From Streptococcus intermedius SK54 = ATCC 27335 (GTDB lineage: Bacteria > Bacillota > Bacilli > Lactobacillales > Streptococcaceae), in assembly GCF_000413475.1 (NCBI RefSeq), contig NZ_ATFK01000005.1:180105-244104 (forward strand): DNA of 64,000 nt, given 5' to 3'. The notes below the pieces were generated by a model. That model had not been told where the DNA came from, made no database searches, and saw only the letters and a program-made list of their open reading frames with translations. Position numbers and translations under genes: made by a program. The stretch's first letter is position 1. Every line of letters begins with the position of its first letter. This document shows, one piece after another, positions 45,747-56,657 of this stretch.

Positions 45747-47030
45747 ATGTCTGTATCATTTGAAAGCAAAGAAACAAATCGCGGAGTTTTGACATTTACA
45801 ATTAGTCAAGAACAAATCAAGCCAGAATTGGATCGCGTATTTAACTCAGTTAAGAAAAATCTGAATGTACCAGGTTTCCGTAAAGGTCATCTTCCACGGC
45901 CAGTGTTTAACCAAAGATTTGGGGAAGAAGCTCTTTACCAAGACACGTTGAATGCTCTTCTCCCAGCTGCTTATGAGGCGGCAGTTAAAGAAGCAGAAAT
46001 CGAAGTTGTCGCTCAACCACAATTTGATGTGACGTCTATGGAAAAAGGTCAAGATTGGACGATTACTGCTGAAGTGGTTACAAAACCTGAAGTAAAATTA
46101 GGTGAATATAAAAACTTAGAAGTATCTGTTGATGTCTCTAAAGAAGTATCTGATGCAGATGTAGATGCAAAAATTGAACGTGAACGTAATAACTTAGCAG
46201 AACTTGTATTGAAAGAAGATAAGGCTGCTAATGGTGATACAGTTGTAATTGATTTTGTTGGAACAGTTGATGGTGTTGAATTTGATGGTGGAAAAGGAGA
46301 TAACTTCTCACTTGAGCTTGGAAGCGGTCAATTCATTCCAGGCTTTGAAGATCAATTGGTTGGGCATGCTGCTGGTGAAACAGTGGAAGTAAATGTAACA
46401 TTCCCAGAAGACTATCAGGCAACAGACCTTGCTGGTAAAGATGCTAAGTTCGTAACCACAATTCACGAAGTCAAAGAAAAAGAAGTTCCAGCATTGGATG
46501 ATGAACTTGCTAAAGACATCGACGAAGATGTTGAAACACTGGATGAATTAAAAGAAAAATATCGTAAGGAATTAGCTGAGTCAAAAGAAACTGCTTTTGA
46601 CGATGCCGTTGAATCTGCAGCGCTGGATCTTGCTGTAGAAAATGCAGAGATTATCGAATTGCCAGAGGAAATGGTTCATGAAGAAGTTCATCGCTCTGTA
46701 AATGAGTTTCTTGGAAATATGCAACGACAAGGTATTTCACCAGATATGTATTTCCAAATTACTGGCACAACTCAAGAAGATCTTCACAAGCAACATGAAG
46801 CTGATGCCGAAAAACGTACTAGGACTAATCTTGTGATTGAAGCTGTTGCAAAAGCAGAAGGATTTGAAGCGAGCGATGAAGATATTGAATCAGAAATTTC
46901 ATCACTTGCAACTGACTACAATATGGAAGTAGAGCGTGTTCGGCAACTTCTTTCAGCAGATATGTTGAAACATGATATTACTATTAAAAAAGCCGTTGAA
47001 TTGATTACAAGTACTGCAACAGTAAAATAA
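45747..47030 (+). CDS. tig: trigger factor
   Basis: A 427-residue ribosome-associated chaperone and prolyl isomerase. The N-terminal ribosome-binding domain has the signature GFRKGHLPR. The FKBP domain follows (about 150-245), then the helical C-terminal arms. AAGGAG precedes the ATG. Length and domain order are typical. Confidence 0.97.
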   Translation: MSVSFESKETNRGVLTFTISQEQIKPELDRVFNSVKKNLNVPGFRKGHLPRPVFNQRFGEEALYQDTLNALLPAAYEAAVKEAEIEVVAQPQFDVTSMEKGQDWTITAEVVTKPEVKLGEYKNLEVSVDVSKEVSDADVDAKIERERNNLAELVLKEDKAANGDTVVIDFVGTVDGVEFDGGKGDNFSLELGSGQFIPGFEDQLVGHAAGETVEVNVTFPEDYQATDLAGKDAKFVTTIHEVKEKEVPALDDELAKDIDEDVETLDELKEKYRKELAESKETAFDDAVESAALDLAVENAEIIELPEEMVHEEVHRSVNEFLGNMQRQGISPDMYFQITGTTQEDLHKQHEADAEKRTRTNLVIEAVAKAEGFEASDEDIESEISSLATDYNMEVERVRQLLSADMLKHDITIKKAVELITSTATVK

Positions 47031-47043
47031 TCTAATGAGACAT

Positions 47044-47083
47044 AAGGCAAGTTCAGTCGGAGGTTCGGCTGAATTGCCTTTTT
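47044..47083 (+). terminator. tig terminator
   Basis: AAGGCAA and TTCAG (47044-47056) pair with CTGAA and TTGCCTT (47069-47080), followed by T. Confidence 0.85.
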
Positions 47084-47267
47084 GCTTCTTTTTATATAAA
47101 AGTAGAAATCGTGTTGGTGAAAAAGAATGATTTTATTGAATGGAGGGTAAAATTCTTTTGACGAAAGAAGATTTTTATCGTACAATAAAAAGTAGCGAAA
47201 ATTGAACAATTAAATTTTTGGGAGCTAATGCGGGCAAAAGCTCTCAAACCTTAGAAGGAGATCAACT

Positions 47268-47855
47268 TTGGAATTAGAAGTATTTGCTGGACAAGAAAAA
47301 AGTGAGCTTTCTATGATTGAAGTGGCGCGTGCTATCTTAGAGACACGTGGTCGTCATCATGAAATGTATTTTAACGATCTTGTCAATGAAATTCAAAATT
47401 ACCTTGAAAAATCAAATAGTGATATTCGTGAAGCATTGCCACTCTTTTATACAGAATTGAATGTGGACGGTAGTTTCATTTCTCTAGGGGATAACAAATG
47501 GGGCTTGCGTTCCTGGTATGCCATTGACGAAGTAGATGAAGAAATCATTACACTTGAAGAAGATAATGAAGAAGCTCCTAAGAAACGGAAGAAGAAGCGT
47601 GTGAATGCCTTTATGGACGGAGATGAAAACGCCATTGACTATAATGACGATGATCCAGAAGACGAAGATTCATACGAAGCGGATCCTGCTCTCAATTATG
47701 ATGAGGACAATTCAGACGATGAGAAAAGCGAAGTGGAAGCTTACGATGCTGAAATTAACGAAATTGCACCTGATGATTTAGATGAAGAAGTCGAACTCAA
47801 TGAAGAAGATGAGGAGTACTCAGATGATGAGGTGGATTCAGAGGATGAAGAATAG
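47268..47855 (+). CDS. rpoE: DNA-directed RNA polymerase delta subunit
   Basis: A 195-residue delta subunit, a Firmicute RNA polymerase component that promotes enzyme recycling and promoter selectivity. The N-terminal HARE-HTH domain (about residues 14-85) is followed by a long acidic tail of Asp/Glu. The start codon is TTG at 47268, after AGAAGGAGAT. The following gene is pyrG, the usual Firmicute order. Confidence 0.95.
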   Translation: MELEVFAGQEKSELSMIEVARAILETRGRHHEMYFNDLVNEIQNYLEKSNSDIREALPLFYTELNVDGSFISLGDNKWGLRSWYAIDEVDEEIITLEEDNEEAPKKRKKKRVNAFMDGDENAIDYNDDDPEDEDSYEADPALNYDEDNSDDEKSEVEAYDAEINEIAPDDLDEEVELNEEDEEYSDDEVDSEDEE

Positions 47856-47887
47856 TTAAGTCCGCTAACGTTTGCTTCTGTTCTTAT

Positions 47888-47976
47888 TTGACAAAAAATT
47901 TATTCTGCGTTATTATAATATCGGGCACTTCTTTTAAGAAGTCAAAAGCTCCCTAGCTCTAGGGAGCTGTTTTTGT
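47888..47976 (+). promoter_or_regulatory. pyrG promoter and CTP-sensing attenuator leader
   Basis: TTGACA (47888-47893) with TATTAT (47911-47916) at 17 bases. The start would fall on GGGC at 47923-47926. A perfect terminator AGCTCCCTAG (47947-47956) / CTAGGGAGCT (47959-47968) with T run follows. In Bacillus and lactococcal pyrG a GGGC start permits reiterative G addition at low CTP. The extra G residues pair with the CUCCCU arm and prevent termination. The same arrangement is visible here; no gene lies in the gap. Confidence 0.8.
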
Positions 47977-48088
47977 TTTTACTATTAGGGATGAACACGC
48001 CTGAAAGCGTCGAAAAGAGAGAAGGTGATTTGTGATGGTTGCTTCCTATTTTCGTGTGTTTTCTAAACGAGTTTTGTATCTTAGATAA

Positions 48089-49711
<1,623 letters not shown>

Positions 49712-49718
49712 AGCGAGA

Positions 49719-49757
49719 CAGACTTTCATGACTGCAATTATGAAAGTCTGCTTAGCA
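49719..49757 (+). terminator. pyrG terminator hairpin
   Basis: CAGACTTTCAT (49719-49729) is the exact complement of ATGAAAGTCTG (49740-49750). A mixed T-rich stretch follows. The remaining gap to 49933 shows no gene. Confidence 0.65.
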
Positions 49758-49933
49758 TCATTCTTTCATAAGAGAATTTTATCGGTAGAATGAACCAATA
49801 CAATATTTTTAATGAGATCTATAATTTGCTTATCATAAAAAGCAGTAGTTTAAAGAAAATATAAGTCTTTTTTCAAAGAGTATAAGACTCTAATCGTTAA
49901 TCAATGAACTAAGCTATTAACCGGAGGTGGATC

Positions 49934-50623
49934 ATGATGAAGTTTATACTGAATGAAAGTCTCGCAATGCTTGGGATTAAAAATGTGGTTATTGGCATCG
50001 CTAAAAATGTAGACCCACATGCACCCTTACCTGCTTCATTTTTGAAAAAGCAAAAAGAGATGGAAAAGTGGGCGTTGAATTGCGATATCGATGAGGTGTC
50101 TGATACTCCAGTCATTCAAGGCTACAAGGATTTATTGCAAAGTATCGGACGTAGTGTCAAGAAGAATCCCCCTACCGTTTTGGCGCTTATTCGGAATATT
50201 CGACATCGTGGATCCATCCCGAATATTAATAGTATTATTGATATTTATAATGTTGAATCTTTACATTCTTTATTAGCTATCGGTGGGCATGATTTGGATA
50301 AAATAGCAGGGCAAATTGAATTTACGGTTAGTCAAAAAGAAGATGTGTTTCTACCGATTTTATCTACGGAAAAACACGTTTCACAGACTGATTATGTTTA
50401 TCGTGATCAAAAAGGAATTTTAGCATGGCTAGATGTTCGCGATGGAGAACACTATAAATTTGATGATGAAACCCAAAACGCCATTTTTATTATTCAAGGG
50501 AATGCACATACATCTGTTGAAATGCGTTTGGAAGCACTGAAGCGCATTGAGAATGATTTAGCAGAATGTATGCCGAATCTAGAGTTTGAAACGTATGTCA
50601 TTTGTTCAGAGAAAAAGACATAA
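49934..50623 (+). CDS. B3/B4 domain protein (PheT-like tRNA-binding domain)
   Basis: A 229-residue stand-alone B3/B4 domain, the fold found in the beta subunit of phenylalanyl-tRNA synthetase. Characteristic parts are RNIRHRGSIPNINSIIDIYNVESLHSLLAIGGHDLDKI. Such free domains may edit or bind amino acids; the role is unproven. CCGGAGG precedes two adjacent ATGs (49934 and 49937). Confidence 0.85.
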   Translation: MMKFILNESLAMLGIKNVVIGIAKNVDPHAPLPASFLKKQKEMEKWALNCDIDEVSDTPVIQGYKDLLQSIGRSVKKNPPTVLALIRNIRHRGSIPNINSIIDIYNVESLHSLLAIGGHDLDKIAGQIEFTVSQKEDVFLPILSTEKHVSQTDYVYRDQKGILAWLDVRDGEHYKFDDETQNAIFIIQGNAHTSVEMRLEALKRIENDLAECMPNLEFETYVICSEKKT

Positions 50624-50707
50624 AAACGGTGCATTCACTGATAGGATACGAGAAGTAAAGCTGTTTTTTGAAGGCATTTGGAACACAATCGCATTTTTTA
50701 ATAAAAG

Positions 50708-50751
50708 ATTTGTTTGAAAATTCTTTACTTTTTGTTAAGTTATAGTATAAT
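50708..50751 (+). promoter_or_regulatory. promoter of the first peptide-binding gene with a CodY-like box
   Basis: TTTACT (50724-50729) and TATAAT (50746-50751), 16-base spacing. The 15 bases at 50708-50722 match the CodY consensus AATTTTCWGAAAATT at 12 positions and abut the -35. Confidence 0.55.
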
Positions 50752-50781
50752 TAGAATATATCATACTTTTCGGAGGTAACT

Positions 50782-52758
50782 ATGAAAAAAGGTAAAATCA
50801 TCGCAGTTGCGGGGTTAGCTCTTTTAACTTCTGGCCTTTTAGCTGCTTGCTCGGGTTCGAAATCGAACTCCGCTGAGACCAAGTTCGGTTATGTGTATTC
50901 TGGTGATCCAGAAACTTTGGATTACGTAACATCAGGAAAAGCAACTACTAGCGATCTTGTGACAAATGGAGTTGACGGATTGTTAGAAAATGACAAATAT
51001 GGAAATCTTGTACCATCAATGGCTAAGTCATGGACTGTATCAAAAGATGGTTTAACCTATACTTATAAACTTCGTAAGGGTGCCAAATGGTACACATCAG
51101 AAGGTGAAGAGTATGCTGAAGTCAAGGCGCAAGATTTTGTAACTGGACTGAAACATGCTGCCGATAAAAAATCTGAAGCTCTTTATTTGGTTCAAAATTC
51201 AATTAAAGGTTTAGATGCTTACGTGAATGGTCAAACAAAAGATTTTTCAACAGTAGGTGTGAAAGCAGTTGATGACTATACTGTTCAGTATACATTGAAC
51301 AAGCCAGAACCATATTGGAATTCTAAGACCACCTCTGCCATTATGTGGCCAATCAATGCCGAATTTTTGAAATCTAAAGGAAATAAATTTGGCCAATCAA
51401 CAGATCCTAACTCTATCCTTTATAATGGGCCATTCCTGATGAAAGCTATCACAGCGAAATCTGCGGTAGAATATGTTAAAAATAAACATTATTGGGATAA
51501 AGATAAAGTAAAAGTTGATAAGATTAAACTTGCTTACTATGATGGTCAAGACCAAGACTCTCTTGCGCGTAACTTTAAAGATGGAGCTTACTCTTATGCT
51601 CGTCTCTTCCCAACAAGCTCAAACTTTGCAACTTTTGAAAAGCAGTTCAAAGATAATATCTATACTGCAGAAGCAGGTGCAGGAACAGCAGCTTTAGCAT
51701 TGAATATCGATCGTCAATCATACAAGCATACTGCCAAAAAGACAGACGAGCAAAAGAATTCAACGAAAAAAGCATTGTTGAACAAAGACTTCCGCCAAGC
51801 ACTAAACTTTGCACTGGATCGTGAATCTTACGCAGCACAAGTCAATGGTAAAGCTGGAGCTGCCACAGCAATCCGCAATATGTTTGTGCCATCTAACTTT
51901 GTTCAAGTTGGTGAAAAATCATTTGGTGATGCTGTAGAAGAAAAGTTAGCGAGCTATGGTGATACATGGAAGGGTGTTAAATTAGCTGATTCACAAAACG
52001 GCTTGTACAATCCAACAAAAGCAAAAGAAAAATTTGCAAAAGCAAAAGCAGCTCTGCAAGCTCAAGGTGTACAGTTCCCAATCCACTTAGATGTTCCTAC
52101 TGTGGAAACTTCTAAGAGCTATGTTGCTCGGATGCAGTCTTTAAAACAATCTGTTGAAAAAGTACTTGGCAAAGAAAATGTTGTCATGGACTTGAATATG
52201 ATGTCAGAAGACGACTTTAATAACATCACTTACTATGCTCCAAACGCAGCTGGAGAAGACTGGGATATTTCAGGTGCTGTTGGTTGGAGTCCTGATTATC
52301 AAGATCCATCTACTTATCTTGATATTTTGAAATCAACGGCTTCTGACAATACGAAGACTTGGTTTGGATTTGACTCTGGTAGTGAAAATGCTGGTGCTAA
52401 AGCAGTTGGCTTGGACGAATATAATAAATTAGTCGATGAAGCAGGTGCAGAAACAACAGACATTGCAAAACGTTATGAAAAATATGCAGCAGCACAAGCT
52501 TGGTTAACAGACAGTTCACTTGTCTTACCAACAATGGCTTCAACAGGTGCCGGAACTTTTGTGTCACGCATTCAACCGTTCTCAGGTGCATTTGCGCAAA
52601 CAGGTAGTAAAGGTAGCTTAACCTACTATAAATACATTAAAGTCGGTAAAGATGCTGTCACGAAGAAAGACTATGAAGCAGCTAAGAAGAAATGGCAAAA
52701 AGAAAAAGCCGAATCTAATAAAAAAGCTCAAGATAAATTAGCTGATCATGTAAAATAA
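50782..52758 (+). CDS. oligopeptide ABC transporter substrate-binding lipoprotein
   Basis: A 658-residue extracellular lipoprotein of the OppA family (streptococcal AliA/AliB/AmiA/Hpp group). The lipobox LLAAC places the lipidated Cys at residue 23. Family features include PETLDYVTSGKATTSDLV, GLLENDKYGNLVPSMAKSW and GWSPDYQDPSTYLD. It delivers oligopeptides to a shared Opp permease encoded elsewhere. CGGAGG precedes the ATG. No permease genes are adjacent; it is followed by a paralogue. Confidence 0.93.
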   Translation: MKKGKIIAVAGLALLTSGLLAACSGSKSNSAETKFGYVYSGDPETLDYVTSGKATTSDLVTNGVDGLLENDKYGNLVPSMAKSWTVSKDGLTYTYKLRKGAKWYTSEGEEYAEVKAQDFVTGLKHAADKKSEALYLVQNSIKGLDAYVNGQTKDFSTVGVKAVDDYTVQYTLNKPEPYWNSKTTSAIMWPINAEFLKSKGNKFGQSTDPNSILYNGPFLMKAITAKSAVEYVKNKHYWDKDKVKVDKIKLAYYDGQDQDSLARNFKDGAYSYARLFPTSSNFATFEKQFKDNIYTAEAGAGTAALALNIDRQSYKHTAKKTDEQKNSTKKALLNKDFRQALNFALDRESYAAQVNGKAGAATAIRNMFVPSNFVQVGEKSFGDAVEEKLASYGDTWKGVKLADSQNGLYNPTKAKEKFAKAKAALQAQGVQFPIHLDVPTVETSKSYVARMQSLKQSVEKVLGKENVVMDLNMMSEDDFNNITYYAPNAAGEDWDISGAVGWSPDYQDPSTYLDILKSTASDNTKTWFGFDSGSENAGAKAVGLDEYNKLVDEAGAETTDIAKRYEKYAAAQAWLTDSSLVLPTMASTGAGTFVSRIQPFSGAFAQTGSKGSLTYYKYIKVGKDAVTKKDYEAAKKKWQKEKAESNKKAQDKLADHVK

Positions 52759-52768
52759 TACAACCTAT

Positions 52769-52816
52769 AAAAGCAGGCGAAACTCACTAAAAGGTGAGGA
52801 AAACCTGCTTTTTTAA
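52769..52816 (+). terminator. terminator between the two peptide-binding genes
   Basis: AAAAGCAGG faces CCTGCTTTT with an inner CTCAC/GTGAG stem, and TTTTTT follows. Confidence 0.85.
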
Positions 52817-52875
52817 TTTCTAAAGATTAATAGATTAATATAAACCTTATTAAATCAACTTCCAAAATTTGTCAT

Positions 52876-52922
52876 AAAATTTAGAAAATTCTATTTACTT
52901 TTTTCTTTTTGTGTGCTAGAAT
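52876..52922 (+). promoter_or_regulatory. promoter of the second peptide-binding gene with a CodY-like box
   Basis: TTTACT (52894-52899), 17 bases, TAGAAT (52917-52922) with an extended -10 TG at 52914-52915. The 15 bases at 52876-52890 match the CodY consensus at 12 positions, in the same place as at the first gene. Confidence 0.55.
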
Positions 52923-52954
52923 GTATAAAAATAATGATTTTTGGGGGAATATTC

Positions 52955-54934
52955 ATGAAGAAAAGTAAAATCATTGCCTTAACGGCTGTTGCCTTACTCG
53001 CGACGGGGACATTAGCGGCTTGTTCTGGTTCTAAAACAGGTTCTAGTAACAAAACGTTTTCGTATGTTTATGAACAAGATCCGGATAATCTAGATTATCT
53101 GACAACTGGGAAGGCCTCTACTTCAAACATTACAAGTAACGTCATTGATGGCCTCTTGGAAAATGACCGTTATGGGAACTTAATTCCTTCTGTGGCAAAA
53201 GATTGGACCGTCTCTAAAGACGGCTTGACTTACACTTACAAACTTCGCAAGGGAGTTAAATGGTATACTTCAGAAGGGGAAGAGTATGCAGAAGTTAAAG
53301 CGCAAGACTTTGTGACAGGTTTGAAACACGCTGCAGATAAGAAATCCGATGCCATTTATTTGGTGCAAGATTCCATTAAAGGTTTGGATGCTTATATGAA
53401 AGGTGAAAATAAAGATTTTTCTGCTGTTGGTATTAAAGCAGTTGATGATTATACCGTCCAATACACGCTTAATCGACCAGAAAGCTTTTGGAACTCGAAA
53501 ACAACAATGGGAGTTTTAGCACCAGTTAATGCAGAATTTTTGAAATCAAAAGGCAATAAATTTGCGCAAGCAACAGATCCATCTAGTATTCTTTACAATG
53601 GACCTTACTTGCTAAAATCTATCACAGCGAAATCATCTGTTGAATTTGCTAAAAATCCAAACTATTGGGATAAGAAAAACGTGCACATTGATCACATCAA
53701 GTTATCTTACTATGATGGTCAGGATCAGGATAAACTGGCTAAAGGATTTAGCGATGGCTCATTTACCAATGCCAAAGTATTTCCAACCAGTCCAAGTTAT
53801 GCTTCTGTCAGCAAGAAATACAAAAACAACATCGTTTATACTCCGCAAGATGCAACCACTTATCTAGTGGCTACAAACATTGATCGTCAATCTTACAATC
53901 ATACATCAAAGACAACAGATGCTCAAAAGACATCTACTAAGAAAGCATTATTGAATAAAGATTTCCGTCAAGCAATTACCTTTGCATTTGACCGTACTGC
54001 TTATGCTTCACAGGTGAATGGTAAAGACGGTGCGACGAAGATGCTTCGTAATCTCTTTGTACCGCCAACTTTTGTTCAAACAAATGATAAGAACTTTGGA
54101 GAATTGGTCAAAGAAAAATTAGTTGGTTACGATGAAAGTTGGAAAGATGTCAATTTAAATGATGCGCAAGACGGGCTTTACAATCCAACGAAAGCCAAGG
54201 AAAAATTAGCTAAAGCCAAAGCAGCGCTTCAAGCAGACGGTGTTCAATTCCCGATTCACATTGATATGCCAGTTGACCAAACGGCAACGAATAAAGTTCA
54301 ACGTGTACAATCATTGAAACAATCGATTGAAAAGAATCTTGGCAAAGAAAATGTTGTGATTGACATTCAACAAATGTCTAAAGACGATGTAAATAATATC
54401 ACTTACTTTGCTGAATCTGCTGCTGCAGAGGATTGGGATCTTTCAGACAATGTTGGTTGGAGTCCAGATTTCCAAGATCCATCTACTTATCTTGATGTCA
54501 TCAAGCCTTCAAGTGGTGAAAATACTAAGACTTATCTAGGATTTGATTCAGGTAAAAATAATGCTGCTGCGGCACAAGTTGGTATGAATGAATATGAAAA
54601 ATTACTGAATGAGGCCGAAAAAGAAACCACTAATACGAATGCACGCTATGAAAAATATGCTGCAGCTCAAGCTTGGTTGACTGATAATGCTTTGGTTATT
54701 CCGACAACAACCTTGACTGGTCGTCCAATTCTTTCTCGCACAGTGCCATTTACTAATCCATTTGCTTGGTCAGGAAACAAAGGGAATAGTGAAATCATTC
54801 TATATAAATATCTTGAACTCCAAGATAAGCCTGTTACACAAGATCAGTACAAGAAAGCTATGACTAAATGGAATAAAGAGCGATCAAAATCTAATAAAAA
54901 AGTTCAAGAAGAACTTGCAGATCATGTTAAATAA
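52955..54934 (+). CDS. oligopeptide ABC transporter substrate-binding lipoprotein (paralogue)
   Basis: A 659-residue paralogue of the preceding gene, clearly duplicated in tandem, with lipidated Cys at residue 23 (TLAAC). The two share most motifs (for example LLENDRYGNLIPSVAKDW) but differ in the ligand-facing middle, so their peptide preference probably differs. I moved the start to the ATG at 52955 after GGGGGAATATTC, since the 14 upstream residues lie in the promoter. Confidence 0.93.
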   Translation: MKKSKIIALTAVALLATGTLAACSGSKTGSSNKTFSYVYEQDPDNLDYLTTGKASTSNITSNVIDGLLENDRYGNLIPSVAKDWTVSKDGLTYTYKLRKGVKWYTSEGEEYAEVKAQDFVTGLKHAADKKSDAIYLVQDSIKGLDAYMKGENKDFSAVGIKAVDDYTVQYTLNRPESFWNSKTTMGVLAPVNAEFLKSKGNKFAQATDPSSILYNGPYLLKSITAKSSVEFAKNPNYWDKKNVHIDHIKLSYYDGQDQDKLAKGFSDGSFTNAKVFPTSPSYASVSKKYKNNIVYTPQDATTYLVATNIDRQSYNHTSKTTDAQKTSTKKALLNKDFRQAITFAFDRTAYASQVNGKDGATKMLRNLFVPPTFVQTNDKNFGELVKEKLVGYDESWKDVNLNDAQDGLYNPTKAKEKLAKAKAALQADGVQFPIHIDMPVDQTATNKVQRVQSLKQSIEKNLGKENVVIDIQQMSKDDVNNITYFAESAAAEDWDLSDNVGWSPDFQDPSTYLDVIKPSSGENTKTYLGFDSGKNNAAAAQVGMNEYEKLLNEAEKETTNTNARYEKYAAAQAWLTDNALVIPTTTLTGRPILSRTVPFTNPFAWSGNKGNSEIILYKYLELQDKPVTQDQYKKAMTKWNKERSKSNKKVQEELADHVK

Positions 54935-55064
54935 TTGAAAAAAATTAGAAAAAATTTAACAGAAAAACAAAAAAGGTTCATTTATGATAAAAATATTCTG
55001 ACCTAAGTGGTAAGAGTTTGTAGAATCAGAAAAAAATTCAATATTTATAATGTTTAAGTAACTT

Positions 55065-55093
55065 AGAGAGTTGATTATTCAACTCTCTTTTTG
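55065..55093 (+). terminator. terminator after the second peptide-binding gene
   Basis: AGAGAGTTGA (55065-55074) pairs perfectly with TCAACTCTCT (55079-55088) around TTAT, then TTTTTG. It marks the end of core-type sequence before the mobile region. Confidence 0.9.
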
Positions 55094-55127
55094 TTTGTTT
55101 AAAACAAGTAGGAAAGGAGAAGTGTTG

Positions 55128-55169
55128 ATGAAATATAAAAATCCCTTATTACTAGTTTTAAGAAATTAA
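55128..55169 (+). CDS. 13-codon mini ORF at the border of the mobile region
   Basis: ATG at 55128 follows an excellent AGGAAAGGAGAAG ribosome site, but TAA comes after 13 codons (MKYKNPLLLVLRN). It may be a leader peptide or the 5' end of a gene cut by the insertion. The ribosome site is the only real support. Confidence 0.3.
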   Translation: MKYKNPLLLVLRN

Positions 55170-55232
55170 GTCACATTATTTCAGTATTGACTATCCAAAT
55201 ATTTATTAAAGTATGAATGAAGAGTGATAGCT

Positions 55233-55736
55233 ATGGAAAAAAATATTTTTTATGAACAGTTGATAAAGAGTGAACCATTAGGCTTCATTGACCCGTTCGC
55301 TGATTTAGGAGAATTTGATCGATTTCAGCTAAAGTTCAAAAGTCCAGTAAGAGAATTAGTAAATAAGTATTCAGGTGAACGCTATAGCCCACAATGGCAA
55401 AAGAAAATAGAAGAGATGAGAAGCCTCTACATTCAATATCAGATAAGTATTAGAGAAGATGATACAGAAAATACTTTTGAAACAAAAGTTAGAAAGCAAT
55501 CTGATAAAGAGAGTTTTGAAGAAGATGTTATAACATACCTTAAATTAGGCTTTCGTTTTGCAGAAATCGAAAAAAAGATGAATCGATCTGCTAAACGACT
55601 GCGTAGTCAATGGAAACGTAGTCAATATGTAGAGACTCATCCTGCAGTAATCTATAATAAGCAAGATTTACAAGCTGGTTATGCAAAGTCAAAAAATTAT
55701 TTACCAGGAAGTATGAAACTGAAAGGAGAATTATGA
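55233..55736 (+). CDS. uncharacterised mobile-element protein with C-terminal HTH-like segment
   Basis: About 167 residues, rich in Lys and Glu. The C-terminal third (FEEDVITYLKLGFRFAEIEK then RSAKRLRSQWKRSQY) looks like a helix-turn-helix. I do not recognise the family. It is the first sizeable gene of the rightward block and overlaps the next start (ATTATGATA), so it belongs to that operon. A regulatory role is a guess. The ATG at 55233 is chosen over 55224. Confidence 0.6.
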   Translation: MEKNIFYEQLIKSEPLGFIDPFADLGEFDRFQLKFKSPVRELVNKYSGERYSPQWQKKIEEMRSLYIQYQISIREDDTENTFETKVRKQSDKESFEEDVITYLKLGFRFAEIEKKMNRSAKRLRSQWKRSQYVETHPAVIYNKQDLQAGYAKSKNYLPGSMKLKGEL

Positions 55737-56071
55737 TACAAGAAGAAATATTTATTTCTATGGAGAAGTCTTTAAAACAAGTAAAAAATAGTCTAGATCT
55801 GTATTATTCTTATTGTATGAGAGGTAGCTTGTATGCAAAAGCAATATCGGCAAGAAATATTAGGGCTGAAGTTAGCTCTTTGCTAGATAGAATAGGACTA
55901 TTAAAAGATTGTGAATATATTCCTCGTTATGCTATCGTCGAACTCTCTAAACAATTAAAAAAACTTGTAAAGAGTTGTAGTTCATGGGAAGTTGTAGGGC
56001 TTTTTTCACCAGAACAATTATCAGAAATAGTTGCTTATTCAACTTTTTTGGAAATTGAGGATGGGTTATAA
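55733..56071 (+). CDS. hypothetical protein of the mobile element
   Basis: 112 residues, helical, no membrane segment or known motif (SMEKSLKQVKNSLDLYYSYC start). It overlaps the previous gene by 4 bases and follows GAAAGGAGAA. It is probably an element-specific accessory protein; no function can be assigned. Confidence 0.65.
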   Translation: MIQEEIFISMEKSLKQVKNSLDLYYSYCMRGSLYAKAISARNIRAEVSSLLDRIGLLKDCEYIPRYAIVELSKQLKKLVKSCSSWEVVGLFSPEQLSEIVAYSTFLEIEDGL

Positions 56072-56160
56072 ATCAGGAAAATATAGATCAAATGATTGAA
56101 GATTGGATTGAAAATGGTTTTCCTAGCAAATTAAAACAGCTGATATCTGATGAGAAGTAG
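56068..56160 (+). CDS. possible very small CDS
   Basis: An open frame (NQENIDQMIEDWIENGFP then a Lys-rich end) overlaps the previous stop and ends at TAG 56158-56160. It has no standard start at the overlap; an ATG at 56092 would give 22 residues. It looks like real coding composition but could be a remnant. Confidence 0.3.
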   Translation: MNQENIDQMIEDWIENGFPSKLKQLISDEK

Positions 56161-56224
56161 CCATGATTAGGATAAGTATATCTATCTGAAGTTGTTTAAA
56201 AAGAAAGAGAGGAGACAGACTGAT

Positions 56225-56506
56225 ATGGCTATTACAGAAAGAAAAGTATTCTTACAAACTTTAAAAAATGCGAGAAGCAGAGTTATCCTATTGGATCGAC
56301 TAAAATCATCTATACTTGACAATACAGCAGTCGATCTAGAAACAGTACCATTTGCAGGAACTAATTCTACTAATTTGGATGAAGCGATTCAATGTTACAT
56401 CGATTACGGAGAATTGCCAATAAGTGGCAAGCTAAATGATTTCTGGAAAGCATATGAACAAGCCTTAGCAGATGAGGAGAAGAAACATGAAGAAAAAGAG
56501 ACATAA
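56225..56506 (+). CDS. hypothetical protein of the mobile element
   Basis: 93 residues (MAITERKVFLQTLKNARSR), mostly helical and acidic at the C-terminus (EEKKHEEKET). GAGAGGAGAC precedes the ATG at 56225; the longer frame begins inside that site. The family is not recognised. It overlaps the next gene. Confidence 0.65.
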   Translation: MAITERKVFLQTLKNARSRVILLDRLKSSILDNTAVDLETVPFAGTNSTNLDEAIQCYIDYGELPISGKLNDFWKAYEQALADEEKKHEEKET

Positions 56507-56657
56507 CACTGGGATTTGTAAAGTATGTGGTTGCACTTGGAATAGACCTTGTATTGATGAGGCACATGGAGCATGCTGGTGGGTTGATGAAACAGAGACG
56601 CTTTGTAGCCATTGCTACTACGGTTGGGGTAAAGACAAAGGAGAATTATGCAGCTAG
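56487..56657 (+). CDS. Cys-rich putative zinc-binding mini-protein
   Basis: 56 residues with CKVCGCTWNRPC, then HGACWWVDETETLCSHC: six or seven Cys and one His, suggesting one or two zinc sites. Similar small proteins are found in phages and conjugative elements, with unknown role. GAGGAGAAG precedes the ATG at 56487. It overlaps both neighbours by 10-20 bases. Confidence 0.7.
   Translation: MKKKRHNTGICKVCGCTWNRPCIDEAHGACWWVDETETLCSHCYYGWGKDKGELCS

Noticed and set aside
55065..55223. Clear left attachment site for the right-hand mobile region
   Set aside because: No duplicate of a gene 3' end or tRNA end is visible near 55.1 kb, and the other end is outside the window, so no att call is made.
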